From contig CANJXI010000012.1 in the NCBI GenBank assembly GCA_947478785.1, positions 1 to 62,127 of the forward strand: 62,127 nucleotides of DNA, in the 5' to 3' direction. The translations under genes and the position numbers were made by a program. Position 1 is the stretch's first letter, and the number at the start of each line of letters is the position of its first letter. This document shows, in pieces, positions 26,102-33,577 of this stretch. The stretch is from Caulobacteraceae bacterium. GTDB lineage: Bacteria > Pseudomonadota > Alphaproteobacteria > Caulobacterales > Caulobacteraceae. The notes below the pieces were generated by a model. The model saw nothing but the letters and a program-made list of their open reading frames with translations, searched no databases and was not told the DNA's origin.

Positions 26102-27310
26102 ATGAGCGTAGCGACGTTCGAGCGGCAGCAGCCCAAGGCGCTGTCGAAGATCAAGATTATCGACGCCGACACGCACCTGACCGAGCCGCACGACCTGTGG
26201 ACGAAGCGCGCGCCGGCCTCGCTCCGCGATCGCGTGCCCCAGGTCAAGACCAAGGACGGCGTCCGCTCCTGGGTGATCGACGGCGACAAGCTGATCGGCC
26301 GCGGCGCCCACCCGTCCAGCGCCATCCGCAAGGACGGCTCTAAGGCCCGCACGATCGACGACTTCATGAAGCTGGAGTTCGAGGACGTCCACCTGGGCTC
26401 GTCGGACCTGACGGCCCGCCTGGCGGTAATGGACGAGATCGGCGTCTACGCCCAGATCGTCTACCCGAACATCCTGGGCTTCGGCGGCCAGGCGACCGCC
26501 AAGGTGGACCCGGAACTGCGCCTGGCCAGCGTGCAGATCTTCAACGACGCCATGGCCGAGATGCAGGCTGAATCCAACGGCAGGTTCTTCCCGATGGCGC
26601 TGCTGCCCTGGTGGGACATCGACGAGGCGGTGCGCGAGATCGAGCGGGCGCGCAAGCTCGGCCTGCGCGGCGTCAACATCAATTCCGACCCGCACCACCA
26701 CACCGGCGTGGACGGCCAGCCGATCCCGGACCTCGCCACCCGTCACTGGGATCCGCTCTGGGAGGTCTGCGAGGACCTCAACCTGCCGATCAATTTCCAC
26801 ATCGGCGCCAGCGAGCAGTCGATGGACTGGCTCGGACAACAGGGCTGGCCCTCGCTCTCGACCTCGCTCAAGGCGGGCCTCGGCGGCGCCATGCTGTTCT
26901 TCAACAACGGCCGGGTGATGTCGAACATCATCTATAGCGGCGCGCTGGACCGCTATCCGCGTCTCAAGTTCGTGTCCGTCGAGAGCGGCATCGGCTGGAT
27001 CCCGGTCCTGCTCGAGGCCCTGGCCTACCAGCTCGACGAGATCGCCGCCGACGAGACCCCGCTCCTGACGCCGCAGGAGTATTTCAAGCGCAACTTCTAC
27101 GGCTGCTTCTGGTTCGAGAAGGAAAACATCAGCCAGACCATCCGCCAGGTGGGCGTGGACAACGTCCTGTTCGAGACCGACTACCCGCACCCCACGGGCC
27201 TGTTCCCCATCGACAACCTCGAGGAGCGCCTGAAGGACCTGACCGAGGAGGAGCGGCGCAAGGTGATGAGCCTGAACGCCGCCAAGCTCTACGACATCCC
27301 CCTCGACTGA
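26102..27310 (+). CDS. COG2159 amidohydrolase (ACMSD/LigW-like)
   Basis: 402 residues from the ATG at 26102 (GGAGGATTTC upstream). Metal-dependent TIM barrel that in known relatives decarboxylates or hydrolyses aromatic or ring-cleavage acids. Ligand pattern seen: DADTH (20-24; DxH instead of HxH), the strand-5 His in PINFHIGASE, SVESGIGWIP where Glu replaces the usual His, and FETDYPHPTG with the catalytic Asp. First gene of a plus-strand operon with a CoA-transferase and an EthD-like protein. The DxH/H/E/D set is shared with the paralogues at 36373 and 42308. Confidence 0.85.
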   Translation: MSVATFERQQPKALSKIKIIDADTHLTEPHDLWTKRAPASLRDRVPQVKTKDGVRSWVIDGDKLIGRGAHPSSAIRKDGSKARTIDDFMKLEFEDVHLGSSDLTARLAVMDEIGVYAQIVYPNILGFGGQATAKVDPELRLASVQIFNDAMAEMQAESNGRFFPMALLPWWDIDEAVREIERARKLGLRGVNINSDPHHHTGVDGQPIPDLATRHWDPLWEVCEDLNLPINFHIGASEQSMDWLGQQGWPSLSTSLKAGLGGAMLFFNNGRVMSNIIYSGALDRYPRLKFVSVESGIGWIPVLLEALAYQLDEIAADETPLLTPQEYFKRNFYGCFWFEKENISQTIRQVGVDNVLFETDYPHPTGLFPIDNLEERLKDLTEEERRKVMSLNAAKLYDIPLD

Positions 27311-27319
27311 CTGCGTCGG

Positions 27320-27342
27320 GCGAGGTTCCCCGGGAACCTCGC
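27320..27342 (+). terminator. hairpin after the amidohydrolase gene
   Basis: GCGAGGTTCC and GGAACCTCGC form a perfect 10-base stem with a 3-base loop, 10 bases beyond the stop at 27310. No U-run follows, so it may only attenuate transcription into the CoA-transferase gene or protect the upstream mRNA end. Confidence 0.5.
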
Positions 27343-27380
27343 CATTGACGACAATCGCCTAACAGACTGGGAGCACGTCC

Positions 27381-28610
27381 ATGACGCCGCCGCTGGATAG
27401 GGCCGCCTTCGCGGGCGTGCGCGTCGTGGAGCTGGCGCAATATGTGTTCGTGCCGGGCGGCGGGGCGATCCTCGCCGACTTCGGCGCGGAGGTGATCAAG
27501 ATCGAGGAGCCGAAGGGCGGCGATCCCTACCGGTCCCTGCAGATCAACGACGGTCGCCAGACACCCTCGGCCAACCTGGCCATGGAGCTCAACAACCGCG
27601 GCAAGAAGAGCCTGGCGCTCGACCTGAAATCGCCCGAGGGCCGTGAGGTCTTCTTCCAGCTCATCGCCACCGCCGACGTGTTCCTGACCAGCATCCGGCC
27701 GGACGCCATCGAACGCCTGGGCCTGGGCGTCGACGCGCTGCGCAAGCATAATCCCAAGCTCATCTACGTCCGCGGCAACGGCCTGGGCTTCCACGGCGAG
27801 GAAGCCAATCGTCCGGGCTATGACGCTTCCTGCTTCTGGGCCCGGGGCGGCTTTGCCGATGTTCTGCGCGCGCGTGGCGCGGAGCACCCCGTCCACCCGC
27901 GCCCGGCGCTGGGCGACCATGCGGGGGCCGCGAACATGGCGCTGGGCGTGGCCACCGCCCTCTTCCGCCGCGAACGGACCGGCCAGCCGTCGGTGATCGA
28001 TATCTCCCTGCTGTCGACGGCCATGTGGATCCTGTCGGCCGACCTCACCCTTTCGGCCACGCCCGGCTACAACGAGCGCGTGGCGGGCGCGAACGTGACC
28101 CAGCAGCCGCTGATGCGCGCCATGCGCTGCAGCGACGGCCGCTGGCTCCAGCTGATGCTGCTGGACCCGGCGCGCTACTGGCCGGGCCTCTGCGAGCGGA
28201 TCGGCCACCCCGAGCTGATCGACCATCCGCGCTACGCCACCGTCGCCCTGCGCGCGGAGAACGGAGTCGAGCTCTATGACGTCCTGGCCGGGATATTCGC
28301 GCGGAAGCCGGCGCGGGTGTGGGGCGAGGCGCTCGCCGGATGGGACGCCCCCTGGGAATATATCCAGTCGATCTCCGAGGTGGCGCAGGATCCGCAGGCC
28401 AGGGCCAATGGCTATCTGTTCGACGTCGAGGTTAGCGACGGGACCAAGGTGCAGCTGGTCGCGGGACCCATGTCGATCGACGGTTCGCCCGCGCCCATCG
28501 ATCCGCGCCGCGCGCCGCTGAAGGGCGAGCACACCGACGACCTGCTGGGCGGCCTCGGGCTGGACCCGGCCAGGCTGGAGAGGCTGCGCGCCGACGGCGT
28601 GATCGCTTGA
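27381..28610 (+). CDS. class III CoA-transferase (CaiB/BaiF family)
   Basis: 409 residues. Moves CoA between carboxylic acids via a covalent aspartyl-CoA thioester. Seen: GVRVVELAQYVFVPGGGAIL (8-28), DFGAEVIKIEEPKGGDPYR, NNRGKKSLALDLKSPEGRE and GYDASCFWARGG. The catalytic Asp normally found in this region is in GYDAS. No dedicated acyl-CoA ligase lies in this operon, so this enzyme probably supplies the CoA thioester here. A hairpin lies upstream and an EthD-like gene 58 bases downstream. Confidence 0.88.
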   Translation: MTPPLDRAAFAGVRVVELAQYVFVPGGGAILADFGAEVIKIEEPKGGDPYRSLQINDGRQTPSANLAMELNNRGKKSLALDLKSPEGREVFFQLIATADVFLTSIRPDAIERLGLGVDALRKHNPKLIYVRGNGLGFHGEEANRPGYDASCFWARGGFADVLRARGAEHPVHPRPALGDHAGAANMALGVATALFRRERTGQPSVIDISLLSTAMWILSADLTLSATPGYNERVAGANVTQQPLMRAMRCSDGRWLQLMLLDPARYWPGLCERIGHPELIDHPRYATVALRAENGVELYDVLAGIFARKPARVWGEALAGWDAPWEYIQSISEVAQDPQARANGYLFDVEVSDGTKVQLVAGPMSIDGSPAPIDPRRAPLKGEHTDDLLGGLGLDPARLERLRADGVIA

Positions 28611-28668
28611 GCCCGACCTCGCCCGGCGCGACAGAACCACCCATACCCAAGCGTCCGCAGGAGCCCGC

Positions 28669-29001
28669 ATGCCCCGCCATCAATTCGTCGTTCTGACCGA
28701 AGCCGTTCCCGGTCGCGAGGCCGAGTTCGAGGAATGGTACGACAACCAGCACCTGCCCGACCTGCTCAAGGTCCCGGGCATCGTCGGGGCGCAGCGCTTC
28801 AACGTCCAGCAGGTGATGGCCGGCGTCGAGTTCCCCAAGTGGGTGTCGCTCGCCATCTATGAGATCGAGAGCGGCCATCCCCAGGCGGTCATCGAGGAGA
28901 TCATGGCCCGGTCCGGCGGCGAGCAGATGCCGCTGAGCGAGGCCCTGATCGTGCCCACGGCGCTGCAGGTGCTGGCGACCGCGGTGAAGAAGGCCTCTTA
29001 A
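28669..29001 (+). CDS. EthD-like dimeric alpha/beta-barrel small protein
   Basis: 110 residues with the signature EFEEWYDNQHLPDLLKVPG (19-37), the same family as 20202-20519. GGAG lies six bases before the ATG. Fold known from EthD and NIPSNAP-like proteins; the conserved Tyr-Asp-His could be catalytic, but no activity is established. Last gene of the amidohydrolase/CoA-transferase operon, followed by a bidirectional hairpin. Confidence 0.78.
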   Translation: MPRHQFVVLTEAVPGREAEFEEWYDNQHLPDLLKVPGIVGAQRFNVQQVMAGVEFPKWVSLAIYEIESGHPQAVIEEIMARSGGEQMPLSEALIVPTALQVLATAVKKAS

Positions 29002-29018
29002 GGCCCACCGCAGAGATC

Positions 29019-29042
29019 GCGGCGGCCCCACCGGGCCGCCGC
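29019..29042. terminator. bidirectional hairpin between convergent genes
   Basis: GCGGCGGCCC and GGGCCGCCGC form a perfect 10-base stem around CACC in the 48-base gap between convergent stop codons (29001 and 29050). It has no U-tract on either strand. Confidence 0.55.
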
Positions 29043-29049
29043 GTCGTCC

Positions 29050-29280
29050 TCAGCCGATCTCGCCGATCTCGGAGCCGACCGGATAGACCGCGCCGGCCTC
29101 GGCCTTGCGGGCCAGCTTGCCGGACGCCGGCGCCTCGATCTCCTGAGCCGCCTTCTCGGTTTCCAGCACGTAGATCGGATCGCCTTCCTTAACCTCGGCG
29201 CCATCCTCCACCAGCCATTCGGCCAGCGTGCCTTCAGTCATGGCCATCTCCAGCCGCGGGATGGTGAGCGTGGTTGTCAT
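29050..29280 (-). CDS. free-standing lipoyl (or biotinyl) carrier protein
   Basis: 76 residues comprising only one biotinyl/lipoyl domain: IPRLEMAMTEGTLAEWLVED, DPIYVLETEKAAQEIEAP with modification Lys K43 flanked by Glu/Ala (the ETxKA context favours lipoyl over biotinyl, which has MKM), and APASGKLARKAEAG. Neither an E2 catalytic domain nor a subunit-binding domain is attached. It follows the fused E1 dehydrogenase after 11 bases on the same strand, so it is presumably that enzyme's acyl/hydrogen carrier. Confidence 0.85.
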   Translation of the reverse strand: MTTTLTIPRLEMAMTEGTLAEWLVEDGAEVKEGDPIYVLETEKAAQEIEAPASGKLARKAEAGAVYPVGSEIGEIG

Positions 29281-29291
29281 GCGTCGAATTC

Positions 29292-31328
29292 CTAGAGAGC
29301 CATCACTTCGCGCACGCGCGCGACGATGGATTTGGCGGTGGGGACTTGGTTCATCTCGATCTCGCGAGAGTAGGCGATGGGCGCGAAGTCGGCGCCAAGA
29401 CGGCAGGCCGGGGCCTTCAGCTTGGAGAACAGCTCCTCGTTGATCGTGCTGGCGATCTCGCCGCCGAAGCCGCCGAACTCTGTGGCGGAATGGACGACCA
29501 GCGCGCGGCGGGTCTTCTTCACCGAGTCCAGAATCCGGTGGTAGTCGAGCGGGAGCAGGCTTCGCAGGTCGATGACCTCCGCATTGACCCCTTCCTTCTG
29601 CAGCTCCTCGGCCGCGGCCAGGCAGTGGTTCACCTCGAAACCGTAGCTGATGAGGCTGATGTCCGTGCCTTCGCGCTTCACCTTGGCGACGCCCAGCGGG
29701 ATCCGGTAGTCCTCCAGCGGAACGTCCGCCTTCGTGGTCATCAGCAGCATCATGGATTCCATGTGGATGCAGGGATCCTCATCGAAGATGCAGCTCAGAA
29801 GCAGGCCCTTGGCGTCGAAGGCGTTGCTGGGATAGGCGACCTTCAGCCCCGGTATGTGCAGCATCCAGGACTCCAGCGACTGGGAGTGCTGGGCGCCGAA
29901 GCCGCCCAGGCCGCCGCCGACCATCACGCGCACCGTCATCGGCACATGGGTCGCCGCGCCGGACATGTAGCGCTGCTTGGCCGCGTGGTTGACGATCTGG
30001 TCCAGGCAGACGGCGGTGAAGTCGCTGAACATCAGCTCGGCCACCGGGCGCATGCCCACGAGCGCGGCGCCGAGGCCGGCGCCGATGATCGACTGCTCGG
30101 CGATCGGGGTGGGCCGCACGCGGTCCTTGCCGAACTTGGTCTGCAGGCCGTTCGTCGTCATGAACACGCCGCCGGGAGGATCGCCGATGTCCTCACCCAG
30201 CAGGAAGACACCCTTGTCCTTCTCCAGCGCGATTTCCTGGGCGCTGCACACGGCCTGGTACATCGGCATGGTCTTGCGCTCGCCCGTGGGCTCGACCTCG
30301 GCGGCGCGCACCGGATAGTGGCCGCGGCGGGGCACGACGTCCGGATCGGCGTAGACGTCGATCAGCGTCTCGGAGACCGGCGTAACGGGGCTGGCCAGCG
30401 CCTTCTTGATGGCTTCGTCCACCTCGGTCTGGGCGGCCGACTCCATGGCGACCAGTTCTTCTTCCGTGCAGACGCGGGCGTCCAGCAGGAGCGCGCGGGC
30501 GCGGACGGCCGGAGCGCCGTCCTTGCGCGCCTGCAGTTCGTCGCCGGAGATCTCATGGGTGTCGCCGACGCCGGCGTGCGGGCCCAGGCGATAGGTCAGG
30601 GCCTCGACGAAGATCGGGCCCTCACCCTTACGGATCGCCTCGATCACCGTCTTCATGCCCTTGTAGAAGGCGACGGGATCGTTGCCGTCCAGCTTGACGC
30701 CCTTGAAGCCGTAGGCCTCGGCGCGGGACGCGAAATCCTTGCTGGCCGTGTAGTCGGGGATCAGGGTGTGTTCACCGATCTGGTTGTTCTGACAGAGGAA
30801 AATGATCGGCAGCTTCCAGACGCCGGCCAGGTTCATGGCCTCGTGGATGGCCCCGATGGAGGTCGCGCCGTCCCCGAAGTTGACGATGGTCACCCGGTCC
30901 TCGCCGCGCGACTTGGCGGCCAGCGCCAGGCCGTTGGCGATCGGGGCGCCGGCGCCCACGATGGCGGTGGTCAGCATCGAGCCGGACGAGGGGTCGGAGA
31001 TGTGCGGCGAGCCGCCCTTGCCCTTGTTGAGGCCGCCGGTCCGGCCGAGCGCCTCGGCGAACAGCCCTTCCAGCGGCACGCCCTTGGCCACCTGGTCGTG
31101 GATGCCGCGATAGGTGGTGACCATGTAGTCGCGCGCGGTGGTGAGCTGGGAGATCACCGCCGGGATGCCTTCCTGGCCGGTCATCGGCCAGTAGGTGAAC
31201 ATGAACTTGCCGCTCGAGAGGCCGGCCTGGATCGCCTTGTCCACGGCCCGGATCCGGGCGAGCTGGCGGTAGATTTCCTTCAGCACCGAAGGTTCGATGC
31301 CAAGGTTGGTTTCGAGAAGCTTTTCCAT
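29292..31328 (-). CDS. thiamine-dependent 2-oxoacid dehydrogenase, fused E1 alpha-beta
   Basis: 678 residues. The N-terminal half is an E1 alpha chain (about 15-320) with the thiamine-diphosphate motif GDGATSIGA...N (152-160, N181). The C-terminal half is an E1 beta chain (about 345-678) with GEDIG, PIAEQSIIGAGLGAALVGMRP and LIDLRSLLPLD-type sequence (VIDLRSLLPLDYHR). It decarboxylates a 2-oxo acid and reductively acylates a lipoyl group. The fusion is a single ORF with no frameshift. No E2 acyltransferase or E3 lipoamide dehydrogenase lies nearby; only the free lipoyl protein follows. Substrate unknown, possibly branched or acetoin-like. Confidence 0.88.
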   Translation of the reverse strand: MEKLLETNLGIEPSVLKEIYRQLARIRAVDKAIQAGLSSGKFMFTYWPMTGQEGIPAVISQLTTARDYMVTTYRGIHDQVAKGVPLEGLFAEALGRTGGLNKGKGGSPHISDPSSGSMLTTAIVGAGAPIANGLALAAKSRGEDRVTIVNFGDGATSIGAIHEAMNLAGVWKLPIIFLCQNNQIGEHTLIPDYTASKDFASRAEAYGFKGVKLDGNDPVAFYKGMKTVIEAIRKGEGPIFVEALTYRLGPHAGVGDTHEISGDELQARKDGAPAVRARALLLDARVCTEEELVAMESAAQTEVDEAIKKALASPVTPVSETLIDVYADPDVVPRRGHYPVRAAEVEPTGERKTMPMYQAVCSAQEIALEKDKGVFLLGEDIGDPPGGVFMTTNGLQTKFGKDRVRPTPIAEQSIIGAGLGAALVGMRPVAELMFSDFTAVCLDQIVNHAAKQRYMSGAATHVPMTVRVMVGGGLGGFGAQHSQSLESWMLHIPGLKVAYPSNAFDAKGLLLSCIFDEDPCIHMESMMLLMTTKADVPLEDYRIPLGVAKVKREGTDISLISYGFEVNHCLAAAEELQKEGVNAEVIDLRSLLPLDYHRILDSVKKTRRALVVHSATEFGGFGGEIASTINEELFSKLKAPACRLGADFAPIAYSREIEMNQVPTAKSIVARVREVMAL

Positions 31329-31503
31329 GGTCGGGGTCCTCAGCGGGCCTGGGTCGGCGGGTGGACGGGCGCGCGGCGACCGCGTCCCAAGGTTTCGGCG
31401 AGATCAGGGTGCAAATCGATCACAGCATGCTCTCGCTGGGGGTTCGGGTTGGGTCTGATCATCAAGGGACCGGTCCAACACATGGGCCTGGAAATTGCAA
31501 CTG

Positions 31504-33243
31504 TCAGGAACGCGCGCCGCCTGGCGGCGTCGCGGCCCCGGCCCAGTTCTGGGCGTTCGCCGCGTGCTTGGCGGCCACGTAGCCCCAGGTGAACGACGGT
31601 CCGACGCTCGCGCCAGCGCCCGGATAGATGCGGCCCATCACCGAGGCGGTCGTCGTGCCGGTGGCGTAGAGGCCGGTGATCGGGCTGCCGTCGGGACGAA
31701 GGACGCGCGCGTTCTCGTCGGTGACCACCCCGCCATAGGTGCCGACATCTCCCGGCACCACGAGGCAGGCGTAGAAGGGTCCCTTCTCGATCGTCCCCAA
31801 GGCCTGCGAAGGCCGATGGTGGCGATCGCCAAGCCACTTGTCATAGGCGCGGTCGCCGCGGTGGAAGACCTTGTCCTGGCCGGCGCGGGCGTCGGCGTTG
31901 AACGTGTCCACGGTGGCGGTCAGACCCGCCGGATCGATGCCGCAGAGCTTGGCCAGTTCCTCGAGCGTGTCGGCCTTCCTGAGGAAGCCCTTGTCGTACC
32001 ACTCCTGGGGCTTGGCCGTTCCCGCGAAGGTCCCGCAGAACATGTAGGTCTTCATGAACTGCTCATCGACGATCCAGTAGCTCGGCACCGCCGGAACCGT
32101 CTCGTTGCGCTTCAGCATGTTCTGGCAAAACTCCATGTAGGAGCCGCCTTCGTTCATGTAGCGCACGCCCGACTTGTCCACGAGGATGGAGTGCGGGTTG
32201 GCGATGTCCATCTGGCCGCTGACGGTGGAGAGTTCGAGGCCGTTGCCGTTCTTGTTCTCGCGCCCCGGCGGGATCGCCATCTGGTTGCCGACCATCTCGT
32301 TGAGCTGGCCCGTCCAGGCGCCGAGGCTCATGAGCTCGCGCAGCATTTCGCCGGTGTCGCCCGGCGTCGTCGCCGTCCATTCCGTGGAGGTTCCGGGTAT
32401 GTATTTGTCCCGCATCTCCTGGTTCTGGGCGAAGCCGCCGGCGTTCACAAGGACGCCCAGCTTGGCGCCGATGCGCACGTCACGGCCATCGCGGTTGACC
32501 ACCACGCCCTTGACGGCGCCGTCCTCGACGATGAACGACTTAACGCCGGAGTTCAGCCGGATGTCGACGCCCTTCTTCAACGCCTGCTGAAGCATCCGCC
32601 CTTGCAGCGCCGCGCCGGCGGTCACCCAGTTCTTGCCGGTCAGTTTGGCGAGCGCGCCCCGCAGCCCGACCTTGAAGACCGTGTACTTGCCCTTCCACGA
32701 CTTGTTGTAGTCGCCCAGAAAGAAGAACTCGTCCAACGACCCTGGCAGCTGCAGGAAGTTGGGACGCAGCTTCTTGCGCCATTCGCCCAGTTCGCTGGCG
32801 TTGAAGAGCTCGGCGACGACCGTGCGGCCGGGGACCGATCCGCCGGCGCGATCGTCATAGTAGTCGGGATATTCCTTGATCCGACGAAGCCTGACCCCTT
32901 GCTTCACCAGGAAGTCCACCATGGCCGGGCCTTCGGTCACATAGGCGCGGCGCCGCTCGGGGCTGGTGCCGGGCGCATCCACCGACTGGCCCGCCGTCGC
33001 GTCCATATAGGTCATGGACTTCTGGAAGCTGTCCTCGACCCCGTCCTCGGCCATGAAGCGGTTGTTGGGGATCCACATGACGCCGCCGGAGCGGGCCGTG
33101 GTGCCACCCACCATGTCGGTCTTCTCCAGGATCACGACGCTCTTGTCGGCGGACCGCATGAACAGGCCCGCGCACATCGAGCCGCCGCCGCTGCCCACGA
33201 CGACGAAGTCGAACTCTTCGTCCATTCCGTTCACCGCCGCCAT
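31504..33243 (-). CDS. FAD-dependent dehydrogenase, KstD-like
   Basis: 579 residues of the succinate dehydrogenase/3-ketosteroid delta1-dehydrogenase flavoprotein family. Seen: Rossmann motif VVVGSGGGSMCAG (14-26), LEKTDMVGGTTARSGGVMW, INPGGFAQNQEMR-like FAD loop (VNAGGFAQNQEMRDK), and the C-terminal GLYATGTTTASVMGRIYPGA. Introduces a double bond next to a ketone in cyclic substrates in characterised relatives. Start ATG at 33243 with an alternative ATG six codons later. It lies 175 bases before the E1 gene and opposite an MFS/TetR pair across a 334-base gap. Confidence 0.83.
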   Translation of the reverse strand: MAAVNGMDEEFDFVVVGSGGGSMCAGLFMRSADKSVVILEKTDMVGGTTARSGGVMWIPNNRFMAEDGVEDSFQKSMTYMDATAGQSVDAPGTSPERRRAYVTEGPAMVDFLVKQGVRLRRIKEYPDYYDDRAGGSVPGRTVVAELFNASELGEWRKKLRPNFLQLPGSLDEFFFLGDYNKSWKGKYTVFKVGLRGALAKLTGKNWVTAGAALQGRMLQQALKKGVDIRLNSGVKSFIVEDGAVKGVVVNRDGRDVRIGAKLGVLVNAGGFAQNQEMRDKYIPGTSTEWTATTPGDTGEMLRELMSLGAWTGQLNEMVGNQMAIPPGRENKNGNGLELSTVSGQMDIANPHSILVDKSGVRYMNEGGSYMEFCQNMLKRNETVPAVPSYWIVDEQFMKTYMFCGTFAGTAKPQEWYDKGFLRKADTLEELAKLCGIDPAGLTATVDTFNADARAGQDKVFHRGDRAYDKWLGDRHHRPSQALGTIEKGPFYACLVVPGDVGTYGGVVTDENARVLRPDGSPITGLYATGTTTASVMGRIYPGAGASVGPSFTWGYVAAKHAANAQNWAGAATPPGGARS

Positions 33244-33577
33244 GCCTTCACCCTTGTCCAGAACCCGAACGCCACGTCAGCCATGCGGCGAGCCGGGCCA
33301 CGTAGACGGCGCGTCTTCGCGGCCTGTTCGCCAAACGCCAGGCTGATGTCAGCGTCGTCGTCGCCTCCCCTTGCCGCGTCCGTGATCCCGGGCTGCGGCG
33401 CGCCAACCCTCGGATTGAAACGGTGTGTTTCATAATGAGCGCGCCATTGGAAGCGTCAAGCTCGCCCCGTCCCGGCGCCCGGCGACGGCGCGACGGGCCG
33501 TCGCTTGTGGTGCCCCGCGGTTGCTATTAATTGGACGCATCGATCCAGAATTCAGTTGAGGAGCCCCGGGCGGGCGA
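33244..33577. other. 334-base divergent intergenic region
   Basis: Gap between the KstD-like gene and the DHA2 transporter gene. It contains the palindrome TGAAAC-N6-GTTTCA at 33415-33432 and an AT-rich patch near 33527-33540 (TTGCTATTAATTGG), the best promoter candidate for the transporter. No ORF on either strand has a convincing ribosome-binding site or protein-like composition. GAGG precedes the transporter ATG at 33578. Confidence 0.6.
33415..33432. promoter_or_regulatory. palindrome TGAAAC-N6-GTTTCA, candidate TetR operator
   Basis: Perfect 6-base arms with a 6-base spacer, embedded in ATTGAAAC...GTTTCATAAT. It sits in the promoter region shared by the KstD-like gene and the MFS-TetR operon. 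The divergently placed TetR gene at 35197 makes autoregulation plausible. The same half-site class (TGNAAC) with the same spacing occurs at 45255-45272. Confidence 0.5.

Noticed and set aside
29274..31592. A 770-codon plus-strand frame opposite the E1 gene
   Set aside because: Low-complexity composition and no motifs, while the minus strand has an intact thiamine-dependent dehydrogenase.
16811..33243. Assigning the region to steroid degradation because of KshA-like and KstD-like genes
   Set aside because: The two genes are far apart in separate operons, and no ring-cleavage (HsaC/HsaD-type) or side-chain thiolase set is present. Both families act on many other cyclic compounds.
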